From contig NW_022985073.1 of assembly GCF_010015585.1 (NCBI RefSeq), positions 1,172,923 to 1,236,922 of the forward strand: DNA of 64,000 nt, in the 5' to 3' direction. Below the pieces are notes generated by a model that did not search any database, was not told where the DNA came from, and worked only from the letters and a program-made list of their open reading frames with translations. This DNA comes from Eremomyces bilateralis CBS 781.70. Its lineage: Eukaryota; Ascomycota; Dothideomycetes; Eremomycetales; Eremomycetaceae. This document shows, piece after piece, positions 38,082-48,619 of this stretch. The translations under genes and the position numbers were made by a program. The stretch's first letter is position 1. Each line of letters starts with the position of its first letter.

Positions 38082-39364
38082 ATGGACGTGTTTTGGGCCG
38101 CTCCCCCGGTGTCAAGGTACCTGACCCACAACCTGGATTGTTTGCAGCATCAAATCTGATAGCTGATCCCAGAACCATCACAGCCTTCTCGTTTGTGATG
38201 TCGACCTTGTCCCATACCGGGTTTCTGTTTCTCGACCCCGGCAGTTTGGTCTTCTTCCCGCCGTTGGTGTTCGGTAAATTGCCGCCGGAGCTCTGGAGGG
38301 TGGTCACATCATGCTTTCTAACCAGAGGTGGCCTCGCACTTTTATTTGAGCCGTATATGCGTGAGTTTCCCGCTCGATGTTGGTCGAAGATTTCTGACCG
38401 GATTAGTGTATCAATATGCGAGCGGCCTCGAGCGCGAATCGTCACGATTCCCGAATCCTGGGGATTTCTTCATTTTCCTCATTTTCCTTTGCACGGTGAT
38501 AATTGTAGGTCTTGCATTTGTTCCTTTACAATTTGGTCCTCGCACTCTCATATCCTTCCCCCTTATAGTTCACCAAACCTCACATTTCTGCCCGTACGGC
38601 CTCTAGTGGCTGTCACGGTTCCTGGTACCCAGGGAGATTGACCCTTCGTCAATGTTCGATCAATCATTCGCAATACTAAACAATCGAGCTTGGCGGAGGA
38701 ATGGTGGGCGCCTATCTTGCTGCCGCTGCCTCAAAGGCTTGGTTAGCCGGTAGGCGCCCTACATTCTTAGCTGTTTGAAATGTTATTTGAAATCGAGCCT
38801 TGTGGTCTTCGCGTCATTATATTATTGATTGAATTCTGGTTGCTAACTGAATTAAGGGACTGGCCTACACTATACTGGGGGCCGAGATGTTCCTTCCAGG
38901 TTGGTACATCCGCTATCATTTATAGACGACTCTGACCTCGTATAGCCCTCATTTTGGCGTTGGCCTACACCTTTGCGCAGGATAACCCGGACCGACAAGT
39001 CAACGTGATCTTCATTAACATGCCGGCCAAGTTCATGCCATATGCGATGCTCTTCCTTACCTACATCGTGGTCGGCCCTTACATGATGTATGTTGAGATC
39101 ACCGGTCTGGTTGCCGCTCATCTCTACAACTTCTTGACGAAGATTTGGCCTGCCTTCGGCGGAGGCACCAATATCATCAAGACCCCGGGTTTTGTGAGCA
39201 GGTGGTTTGGTGGAGGAAGCCCGCAGGCTAGGAGCTTCGGTATGGCCTACCCGGGACGAGTAACTGCTGCACAGAACCAGCCGGGTTCTGGGTCAGGTAG
39301 CGGATTCGGAGGCTTTGGCTCGGCATGGCAGAGAAGAGGTGGCGGGAGACGCCTTGGAGAGTGA
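38082..39364 (+). CDS. Derlin (Der1/Dfm1 family), ERAD rhomboid pseudoprotease
   Basis: Multi-pass ER membrane protein that helps extract misfolded proteins for degradation. Five exons (38082-38116, 38173-38360, 38407-38504, 38857-38899, 38946-39364) join in phase to 260 aa. Family landmarks are the N-terminus 'MDVFWAAPPVSR', 'LPPELWRVVTSCFLTRGGLA' (the rhomboid-like WR motif), 'YQYASGLERESSRFPNPGDF', 'FLPALILALAYTFAQDNPDR', 'GLVAAHLYNFLTKIWPAFGG' and a Gly-rich C-terminus. As in Derlins generally there is no catalytic Ser/His pair. Intron 3 (38505-38856) is 352 nt, about six times the local norm, and holds a possible cassette exon at 38689-38749 (listed separately). Skipping that exon gives the spacing expected for the family. 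Confidence 0.93.
38689..38749 (+). other. Possible 61-nt cassette (poison) exon in Derlin intron 3
   Basis: Inside the long third intron a segment reads as good protein ('LGGGMVGAYLAAAASKAWLA'). It is preceded by a near-consensus branch point (TACTAAA at about 38674-38680) and an AG, and followed by a donor GTAGGC. The downstream exon has its own GCTAAC branch site. The exon length (61 nt) is not a multiple of three, so inclusion would shift the Derlin frame and end it soon after. This fits a poison exon, but use of these sites is unproven. Confidence 0.35.
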
Positions 39365-39868
39365 AGATTGCAAGCGTGCTTTGTACCATTTAATTTGATG
39401 AAATCATATTCCATGCACTGGAATATCTAACTCGAATGTCTCTCGCGAGCATCTGCAACCCAATACTCTGCATTGCATTTCCCCGGGTCGGTTCGGATGC
39501 ACTATAGCGACATCATATTGTGGCGGTGCAGTCCGCGGTTCCTCGCTGTTACTGGCGCCTTCCCCGTCATTTCCGTTCAAGTTGCAAAGGGAATGTAATT
39601 ACATAACCACAGTCCATAGACTGATCCTACAAAGTTGGAATAAACAATCGCAAAATTTGACATTCACGATCTCTTTATCCCCTTCGGTGTACATTCATTG
39701 ATTGTCTAGCGCTGCTTTCGTTAGCAAGTCGCTTGCTTTTATTGTCCGGCGTTCGAACGCGTCCCTCGGGTCCCATCCAAGCCCGGGAACGCCGACGTCA
39801 CACAATTGTTTAAGAGCCTTATCCCCAACCCTATGCGACATCAATAACGCGGCGGTCATTGGGCGGCC
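39365..39868. other. Intergenic, about 500 bases
   Basis: 3' flank of Derlin and promoter of the NIPA-type gene. No supported feature. Confidence 0.5.
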
Positions 39869-42213
39869 ATGTATATATCAGCTGCACCAAATGCCGTTCC
39901 AGCTGTCTCCATAACTCCTCTCACCCTCGCCCGGTACGCCGCAGCCGCCAGCGAAGAAATCGATCCGCACCACCGCAGCGAACAATGGTCCTCCTTCATC
40001 GGCATCATCACCGCCATTGTGGGCAATATCCTGATATCATTCGCGCTGAACACGCAGCGGTATGCGCATACGCGGCTGGAACGGCAGTACAAGGAGCGGA
40101 AGAAGGCGAGATGGAAAGCGGAGAATCGACGGAATGGCGTGGGCGCGTATGGGATCGGCTCGGAGCAAGCGGACCGAAATGGAAGCGCGATAGGACATGA
40201 TTCACCTAATGGTCATGATGGAGAAGAGGAGGCAACCGAGACAGACACGCTTCTGCCTAGGAGCATTGACAGAGATTCGTCCGAGATAGAAAGGGAACAG
40301 ACCGACTCTGACGACAGCGCCTCGCAATCCTATTTACGCTCGCCATATTGGTGGACGGGCATCATCCTCATGATCATCGGCGAAGCTGGCAACTTTCTCG
40401 CGTACGGCTTTGCGCCCGCATCGATCGTCTCGCCGCTCGGCGTGGTGGCGCTCATCTCGAACTGCATGATCGCGCCATTTATGCTCAAGGAGCCGTTTCG
40501 AGGGAGGGACTTTTTTGGCGTCCTCATTTCCATTACGGGCGCGGTGACCGTCGTCCTGAGCGCGAACACCACAGACCCGAAGCTTGGACCGGACGAGTTG
40601 TTGGATCTGATGTCGCGGTTGGAGTTTAAGATCTACCTTGGGATCACGACGGCGATGATATTTGGGTTGATGTGGGTGAGCGCGAGGTATGGGCAAAAGT
40701 CTATATTCGTGGATCTGGGTCTTGTCGGGCTATTTGGTATGTTTATCGTAGGTTCAAACTCTAAAACGCTGCTAACCTGTTATCCGTAGGCGGCTATACT
40801 GCTCTTTCGACCAAGGGCGTCGCATCGCTGCTTTCCTATACCCTGTTCCGAGCGCTGACGTTCCCTATGACATATTTGCTGGTCTTCGTCTTGATTCTCA
40901 CTGCGGTCATGCAAATCCGCTATGTAAACCGGGCGCTCCAGCGGTTCGATGCAACCCAGGTCATCCCTACGCAGTTCGTCATGTTCACTCTATCGGTCAT
41001 CATCGGAAGCGCCGTGTTGTATCGCGATTTTGAGAGAACTTCAGGGGACTCGTCCGGAAAGTTCATTGGTGGTTGCGCCCTGACGTTCATGGGCGTCTGG
41101 CTGATCACGAGTGCCCGCGAACCCAGGGAGGAAGACGATGGTTTTGGATTCGAAGAAGAGGAGGAGGAACACATCAACCTGGCCCGGGACTCAAGGCGCC
41201 CGAGCATCCAGCAACGGGACGATCGCAGGGACAGTATCCGACACAATCCTCACGCCTCACTCCCAATGTCTCTCGGAACTCCAACACGATCAAGAGCGCC
41301 GCATTTACCCGTCACCGGCACTACCCCGGCCTTGGCTCCACCCGAAACCATCGAGGAGCAATCTCCCGAAACCCTTCGACCACAAACACCCCAGCACATG
41401 GCGCTTCATTCCGATCTGGACACGCCATCCGAAGTCTCTTCCATTGCCTCGACACCTACACTGCCCACTAATCACGCATTCGACTCGCATTCTCCCCTTC
41501 TCAACTCATACCAGGACGACTCCCACGAATCCTCGCAAACGCCCAAAAGGGCCGGTTTCCTCCACCCGCTCACATCCCTCTTCACCACGACCCCCTCGAA
41601 ACCCCCTTTCGAAACCCCCTCGCACTCCACCCCCTCCCTCCCCACCATCCCACCTCACCACCCCCTCCCACTACCCCGCACCCCCACCACCGGCACCACC
41701 TCCGGCCCCACCACCCCAACCCAATCCCATCCCCATCCTTCTTCCACCACCCATGGTCCCAAACCCCGCCGCTCCCTCACCAACCTCCTCCGCCACCCTC
41801 CCCCCCTCTCCACCCCCCTCTCCTCCTCCCTCAGCGCCGTCGTCGCCGACGAACTCCGCCGCGGCCCGCCGCGCCCCCTCCGCCGCCGCCACACCATCCG
41901 CTCCCCGCTCCCCGCCGCCAGCGCACCCGTGACGCCTAACTCAATCGGGTCACGGTCGCGCGGGGTTAGTGACGCCGGGTCGATCTCGGGGATGTTAGGC
42001 GGCGGCGGGGGTGGGTCGGTGTGGAGTGGGTTGGCGAGGACGAGGAGCGCGGAGGTGGGAGAGTGGGAGGAAGGGAAAAGGAGGAGAGGGTTGGGGGAGA
42101 TTTGGGGGGGTTGGAAGAGGAGGGGGAAAGAGGGGAGGGGGGAGGGGGAGGGGGAGGGGGAGCGGGAGGCTGATGTGGAGGCTGGTACGACGGAGGAAGC
42201 GGAAGGACGGTAG
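39869..42213 (+). CDS. NIPA-type (DUF803) magnesium transporter with long disordered tail
   Basis: Member of the Mg-transporter NIPA family, membrane proteins of the drug/metabolite transporter fold. Two exons (39869-40736, 40790-42213) give 763 aa, about twice the size of animal NIPA proteins. The first membrane segment is 'WSSFIGIITAIVGNILISFA'. A charged loop of about 100 residues follows, then further segments ('GIILMIIGEAGNFLAYGFAP', 'IVSPLGVVALISNCMIAPFM', 'GVLISITGAVTVVLSAN', 'TYLLVFVLILTAVMQIRYVN', 'FVMFTLSVIIGSAVLYRDF'). The last 350 residues are hydrophilic low complexity, first Pro/Ser/Thr-rich, then Arg-, Gly- and Glu-rich. The tail DNA is strongly strand-biased (pyrimidines, then purines). 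The start at 39869 is the first ATG; it lacks a signal peptide, normal for the family. Confidence 0.88.
41560..42200. repeat. Polypyrimidine block followed by polypurine block in NIPA tail
   Basis: From about 41560 to 41850 the + strand is almost all C and T with A spacers; from about 42000 to 42190 it is almost all G and A. Both blocks encode the disordered tail. Such asymmetric tracts can form triplex (H-DNA) or slow polymerases, and they are prone to slippage. Confidence 0.7.
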
Positions 42214-42808
42214 GGTTAGGGGATGGTGGTTATAGACGGTCGCCTGGCGAGGTCTTGGTGATATCCAATTTGTGCAACGACTGTCGATATGGTCAGGTCT
42301 GAGCAGAGCCTGAAAGATACCCGCGGCGGTTGCCGTGCATGAGGGGCATTTTCGTTCCCTGTTAATAATACTTTCGTAGTTAAGTACCGGCGATATTAAT
42401 GTCGCCATCGTAACATGACGTACAATATCCCAACCGCCTACATGCTCTCTTACGTGATTCTCAACGTACGAATGAGGGATTATAGCCACTCTTCCATTGA
42501 TTCCTACGGTAGCTACAGAACCTCCCCCGTCCCGTTCAGCTGCCAATAAATCCCCGTCCCACATCCCCACGAGCCATCCATTCACCTCGCGAATTTTCTA
42601 GAAACCGCAAATGTCCTCATAATCCCTTGAAAAGCGCAAATGAAAGTAGTGTGGTTAATAAACCCACGGGCCATGGCGATATCATATCTGAGCAGCCGTC
42701 CGAACGCCCGCAATGAAATGATCCGTTCCGTCCCCGGTGAACCGGGGTGCCGTCTCGTGTACTTGAGTCCCACCGTTCAGGAGGAAGCACGTATGGAATG
42801 GAGATAGA
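42214..42808. other. Intergenic between convergent genes
   Basis: About 600 bases holding 3' flanks of the NIPA-type gene (+) and SKP1 (-). No supported feature. Confidence 0.5.
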
Positions 42809-43540
42809 TTAGCGGCTGGTGGGGGTTAGTGGATGAAGGAGATCGGACGGATGGGGAACGTACTCCTCGGCCCACTCGTTCTCCCGACGGATCTGGTCCT
42901 CTTCTTCGGGGGTAAAATCATTCTGGATGTTGAACGTCTTGCGAATCTCCTCGGGGGTCTTCCCCTTGATCATGTTCGCGACGGTCTTGCACCCGACGTC
43001 GAGGAGCGCCTTGATATCGAGGTAGTTGGCCGCCTGGGTGACGTTAGCAATCCGCGATGGGAGAGGGGTTGAGTTATGGGAGACGTACGAGGATGATCTC
43101 GAACAACATCTCCTGGTCCACCTGCATGAACTTCTGATCCCACTCGTCGATGTCGGTGCACTTCTTGCGCGACTCGGAGTCCTCGTCGTTGCTTGGCGGA
43201 GGGTCCTTCTTGTGCTGCTCGCACCACTCGAGGACTTTCCTCAAGACCGCCTCGTTGACCTAGAAGACGGAGTTAGCTCGTGCGGGTGGCGGGTGTTAGG
43301 GGTCTCTATGGAGGACGTCTCACGTTTGGCACAGGGATCGCCTCGGTGGTGGACTCCTCGGGCAGGTCCTCAAGCAGGTGCTTGATGAGAACGGAGCGTT
43401 CGGCGACGGGGCGATCTAGATGGCGGGTGGGTTAGAGGCGGAACTGCATGCGGCGAGGTGGGGTGGGGGACGGGATACTCACCGACTTCGATGACGGCGC
43501 CATCGGAGGAGGTCAGTTGGATTTTCGGAACCGCAGACAT
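42809..43540 (-). CDS. skpA/sconC: SKP1, core SCF ubiquitin-ligase adaptor
   Basis: Links F-box proteins to cullin in SCF ubiquitin ligases; the Aspergillus orthologue is SconC/SkpA, first found through sulfur regulation. Five exons (43540-43483, 43415-43324, 43259-43089, 43033-42864, 42815-42809) join in phase to 165 aa. The BTB/POZ-like N-terminus starts '[19 protein letters not shown]' and continues '[18 protein letters not shown]'. The C-terminal F-box-binding part is '[20 protein letters not shown]' and '[20 protein letters not shown]', ending in the invariant 'NEWAEDR'. The last exon is only 7 nt and supplies the end of the Asp codon, Arg and the stop, so simple gene finders may end the protein wrongly. 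Length and sequence are normal for the family. Confidence 0.96.
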
Positions 43541-44545
43541 GGTAGAAGGAGTGAAGGGATGTAGGATTCAGTAGATGTTCTATGTCTTGGGATGGTTAAG
43601 AGAGCTGAAGAACCGAGGGTTTGTCGTCGTTGTGGATGAGAATGTTATGGAGGCAAGAAGAGGGAGGGAGATGGAGACGGATAGGATTTAAAGGGTAAGA
43701 GTAGGTTGGCTGGCAGAGTGGTTCGCAAGGTTACAGGCAACCGTAAAGTGATAATGCGGGATCGGGTGAAATATGAAACGGAACAGTTGATGGATGTGAA
43801 GTTGGTCAGACTCCAGATGGCGGATGGATCATGGAGGGATGGTTGGTCACTCACCTGGAGAGTGGCACTCAGTGACTTGGGGCCGCAGGCAGAAGTCGCC
43901 CAGCGATCCCGATCGCATAAGTGAGGCATCAACTTATTGTCGCCTGACAGCCTGAGGCGGCAAGGCGGTGAATCAGAATCTGTCAGATCACCTGACCCCA
44001 GCCAGATTAAAGGTGATGGACACGCGTTGATGCCTTAACACCTTAGCAGTCTTGTTTGATAAATATGATATTCCTCAGCCAATCAGCAACCAGCAGCGGA
44101 TTTAGTGCATTGCTGCTGACTTAGGCTTCCCTGCTGCTGATGATTCCATGATCCTGGATCCATCACATTATTCACATATGAACGACCCACGACCAACGTA
44201 TTCCGTATCAACTCTTCTTATTACTAACAACACCTCCGGCTCCGGCTGTCTGCGCAGCTGCTTACCATTTTCTCTCCCTTTTACTATGTACCATTTCTAA
44301 TACTGTTTCATTTCATTCCTAAGACCTTTTGTTCATTGTCCTGCTTGCACAACGCGCCCTTTCACTGCCGTCTCCTTCCCCTGCCTCATTGTTCCACACA
44401 ATCCCCTTCGTTCGGCCTCCGCTTTCTTGGAACAAAGACGGACATTAAATGAACATGTCCTCTCCCGAGCTTTTGCCTGACATACTCGACAAACGGGTAC
44501 GCTAGCTCATGCGAAAATTCTCCCCCCGGCGACATACGAGACACG
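43541..44545. promoter_or_regulatory. Divergent promoter region, SKP1 and SMP3
   Basis: About 1 kb between divergent genes. The middle (44000-44160) is rich in CAGCAG/CTGCTG words, and 44200-44420 is CT-rich, as expected of an SMP3 leader. An open frame at 43706-43924 lacks any domain and I do not call it. Confidence 0.45.
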
Positions 44546-46506
44546 ATGTGGCGCCGAACATACCTCTTCCTGATCCTAATCCGTCTCTACTTCGCGCTTT
44601 CCGCCAGCTACCTTCACCCGGACGAGCATTTTCAAGGTCCCGAGGTGATCGCAGGTACGTTCTCCCCTAAAACACGTTTACTATAACCGCAGCCCCTAAC
44701 GAGCTTCGACGCGCCGCAGGCCGCGTTTTCAAATACCCCGTCCACCAAACCTGGGAGTTCACCTCGTCGACACCGATCCGGAGCGTGTTTCCGCTATGGC
44801 TGGCATATGGGCTGCCGATGTACACCCTGCGACTCCTGTGGGAAGGGGTGGGACAGGACGAGGTCGCGCCGATAGTGGTGTACTGGGCCCTGCGCATCCT
44901 GATGTTCATGCTTAGCTTCGTGCTTGAGGATTGGGCGATTCAGGAGTTGGTCGAACAACCAAGGCAGCGGCACATGGCGTTATTGCTAGTTGCGTCGTCG
45001 TATGCGACGTGGACTTATCAGACGCATACCTTCTCGAACTCGATCGAAACACTGGTGGTCCTCTGGTGTGTGGTGTTGATACGGAGAATTGTCGAGGACA
45101 AAGTAAGCGATCTACCCTGGTATTAAGCAGACATGGCTAACAGAAGTAGAAGCATACCGGACTTTTCGCTTCTTTCGTGCTTGGTTTCCTTATGACATTG
45201 GGCACATTTAATCGAATCACCTTTCCGGCGTTTGTTTTACTACCAGCTCTTAGCTTGATACCCCATTTCCTTCGAAAGTGAGTCCTCGAAATCTCCTCAT
45301 TCCGTCGCAATGCTAACATGCTCTAGACCTCTTTCTCTTGTCACTATTATCATCGCGACGGTTACCACCGCTTCTATCGCGATCATCAGCGATACCAGCT
45401 TTTACCGCAATACCGATCTTGCGAAACTCACCCTCCGGGAGGTCATACAATCCCCTGTCATCCCGCCCCTCAACTCCCTCCGCTACAACTCCAACGCCTC
45501 CAACCTGGCCCACCATGGTCTCCATCCTCGCACGAACCACATCTTCGTCAATCTCCCCCTTCTTCTCGGCCCCGCCACGCTCCCCCTCCTCTCCACCTTC
45601 ACCAAGACCCTCCGGCGCTATCTCCGCCGCCTCCGCTCCGCCACCCCCCCGATCACTCCCATCAGCCCCTCCACTACCGGTCCCCGTCCCCCCTCACCCC
45701 TCACCCCCACCCAACCGCCCCCCAGCCCCTTCACCACCCCCCTCCCCCTCCCCCTCGCCTCCACCGCCCTCGTCGCCATCGCCATCCTCTCCCTCTTCCC
45801 CCACCAAGAACCCCGTTTCCTCCTCCCCGCCGTCCCCCTCCTCCTCACCTGCGTCCGCGTCCCCCGCCTCCGCCGCCCCGCCCGCTCCTTCACCCTCGCC
45901 TGGGTCCTCTTCAACGCCCTCCTCGGCACCCTCATGGGGACATACCACCAGGGCGGTGTCGTCCGCGTGCAGGGCTGGCTCGCGCACAACCTACAACTTA
46001 ACCAGAAGCTCGGCGCCGCCACCATCGCGCTTCCTCCGCCGGCCGCGCAGATCGCCGTCGACCCGCCGATGAACGTCACGGTGCGGGAGATCATCTGGTG
46101 GAAGACATACAGCCCGCCGCTCTGGATCCTGAACGGCGCCAACGGCGTGGTTGAGACGGTGGATATGATGGGCGCGGAGCGGGCGGTCGTCCTGGATCGG
46201 CTGAAGGTCGGGACGCGGAAGGCGTGCTATCCGACGGAGCGGTCGGGTCTGAGCGAGGCGGTCTTCCTGGTGGCGCCGAAGGCGGTGCGGTTGCTAGGGC
46301 CGGGGGACCAGTCGTACGGGGTGGTTGGGGAGAAGAACTTCGGGCGCGGGAGAGGGCTGCGGGTGCGGATGGAGCATCTGGATACACGGCATGTGGGAAT
46401 GGACGATTTGGATTGGGGGACAGACGGAGTTATTGGGACGTTATGGAACCTGGTGTCCGAGCGGGGACTGGTGGTGTGGAGTATCTGGCGGGACTGCGGC
46501 GGGTAA
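44546..46506 (+). CDS. SMP3: GPI mannosyltransferase 4 (SMP3/PIG-Z type, GT22)
   Basis: Adds the fourth, side-branch mannose to GPI-anchor precursors in the ER, a step essential in fungi. Four exons (44546-44654, 44720-45102, 45150-45277, 45327-46506) join in phase to 599 aa. The GT22 luminal motif HPDE is in '[19 protein letters not shown]' (residues 24-27). Next come '[18 protein letters not shown]', '[19 protein letters not shown]', '[11 protein letters not shown]' and the second conserved motif '[11 protein letters not shown]'. Many hydrophobic segments fit a polytopic ER protein. Between about residues 280 and 320 there is a Pro/Ser/Thr-rich stretch encoded by C-rich DNA (45640-45760), longer than I expect for the family, and the C-terminal 150 residues are soluble. 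Confidence 0.92.
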
Positions 46507-46801
46507 AGTACGACGATTGTTTTGGATTTTTTTTCTATCTGATTTGCTTGCATACAAATGAAGGTTGTGTTGTGTTTCCATTCTGATCCAATACTTGCGA
46601 ACCGTGGTCCGGATAAAAACGATCGATATGCCCATCGCAGACTGATGCCAAAATATTCATGGTGTTGCAATGTGTTGAATGACGTCGCAGCCAAGCAATG
46701 AACTCCAGCTTCCTGCGCCTTATTTCCATACCAGAAGCCTTATTCCAAATGCCAAGCTTCCGACCTAACTCCATGCCAAATACCCTTGTCCATACCAAGC
46801 C
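46507..46801. other. Short intergenic between convergent genes
   Basis: About 295 bases holding the 3' flanks of SMP3 (+) and the MFS transporter (-). Nothing else is seen. Confidence 0.5.
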
Positions 46802-48619
46802 CTACTTCGGCGAATGCGATGGCGACGGCGCTTGAACCTGCATCACCCTTGCTGCCTCCTCCACCTTCGGTTCCCTTACACTCTCGGACGACGACGCCTC
46901 CGACGGCCCGCCACCCCTTGACATTGTCTGCCGCAACCTCTGCTCCTCCTGCGCCTCCCGCTCCATCTTCCGAGTGATCTTCTGTGAGAACTTGCTGCGC
47001 GCGCGAATCTCCGGGCCCAGCCAGTAGAAGATATACACCGGAATCACGAACGCGATCGACAGGCCGCCGAGCAGCGTGCTCGCCTTCTGCAGCCGCCGCC
47101 TGGGGCCGAGGTCGCGGTACAGCGGCCCCGCGTACAGAGCGGAGATGCCGGCGAGGAAGTCGCGGGCGAAACCGTTGCCGCCGGTGGCCGACGCTGCGTA
47201 GGGCCCGTACGCGGCGACCATGTAGTCGATGGTGGCCATGTAGATGCCGAAATTCGCGATGCCGACGAGGCAGCCGAAGAACATGGGGACGATCCAGTGG
47301 AATTCGTCGGGGCCGCCGGAGGTCCAGGCGAAGCCGAAGAGGCCGACGACGAGGAGGGGCGCGAGGTAGAGGAGCCACCAGAGGCGGTCCTCGGGGCGGG
47401 CGGACTGCGGGTGGCGGTCCATTTTGAACATGTAGCGGCGGATGGGGTAGAAGAAAGAGAGGTAGCCGATGAGGTAGCCGACGCCGATGGGGAGGAAGGC
47501 GAGGCCGACGCCGATAGGGCCGAAGCCCCATTGGGAGAAGACGGGCTTGAACGACTCGAGGAAGGTGAAGATCAGCGCGTCGGAGAAACCCGAGAGGAGT
47601 GAGAGGCAGAGCACGATGGCCTCGGTGAAGAACATCTTGAACGGCCGCGCCCAGATCGTACAGACGCGGTTGAAGGTCATCTTCTCGTGCTCCGGCTCCG
47701 CGGGCGGGACGACGCCAAGCTTCTTCGCCTTGCGGATCTCCGCCTTCACGCATTGGCGTTGCTCCGTTTCGGGCACTAGGATCTGGTGTAGGGCTTGGAC
47801 GACGACGCCGAAGGCGGCCTGCGCGTAGAAGTTGGCGCGCCAGCTGCAGTGTTCTTCCAGGTAGCCGCCGGCCACGGGACCGACGACGGAGCCGAGCACC
47901 GATGCGAACACCACGAAGAGGACGGCGTATCCGTGGTTCTTGACATCCCACATGTCGGCGACGACGCCTAGGGTGACCGAGCCGCCAGCGGAGCAGAGGC
48001 CGCCCAGGAAACGGCCGACGAGGATGGTAGCGATACTGGAAGAGTAGTTAGCATTCGCAACAGAGCTGGTGAAGTCCCCAGAATGCACCTACTTTTTCGC
48101 ACAACTGCACATTATAGCCCAGATGTTGACGAGCATCATGCTAAGCAGGAGCACCTTTTTGCGACCAAACTCCTCCGACCACGGCGCCCAGAGCTCGCAG
48201 CCGAACGCGTAGGACAGCAAGAAGATCATCTGGCCTAGCATGACTTTCTCATGGCTGATGTTGAACTCCGCGGAGATTCCCGACGCGGCGTTGGGATAGA
48301 CGCTCGCGTTGAAGTTCATGGAGATCTGCACCCAGAACAGGACGAACAGGATGAGCCACTTCTTGCCTCGGGAGAAGTGGAAAGCCGGCATGGGAGAATA
48401 TGACACCCCATGGCGGATGAGGTCCGCTCCATTTGGGTTGATGGGAGAGTTGGCACGGTGGCCCTGTTCCTTTTGTAGGCGTCGGGTTTCATTGCTGGAG
48501 TTCGAGCCGGCGCGGGCCTTGGGTGTCGTTTCAACGGGCACTTCCACTGGCCGTTCCGCTCGCACTTCCATAGAGATTTCCTCCGACTCAGAGTCGGAGC
48601 GCGATGAGAGTTTCCCCAT
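46802..48619 (-). CDS. MFS transporter, DHA1 family (polyamine/drug type)
   Basis: Proton-driven exporter of the 12-helix DHA1 group, which includes fungal Tpo/Flu1-like pumps. Two exons (48619-48093, 48035-46802) join in phase to 586 aa; the intron falls after 'WAIMCSCAK' and resumes 'IATILVGRFLGGLCSAGG'. The loop 2-3 signature appears as 'ELWAPWSEEFGRKKVLL', and the antiporter motif C as 'GSVVGPVAGGYLEEHCSWR', followed by the typical WRANFY-type helix. The first 110 residues are hydrophilic and Ser/Glu-rich. The C-terminal 90 residues are charged with a coiled-coil-like stretch ('ITRKMEREAQEEQRLRQ'). The start at 48619 gives the short cytosolic N-terminus usual in the family. Substrate cannot be told from sequence. 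Confidence 0.92.

Noticed and set aside
45618-46142. Arg/Gly- and Glu/Gly-rich open frames opposite SMP3
   Set aside because: Produced by the C-rich coding strand of SMP3.
46740-47951. Long antisense-frame reading (403 codons) within the MFS gene
   Set aside because: Arg/Pro-rich shadow frame of a GC-rich gene; the MFS frame has full family motifs.
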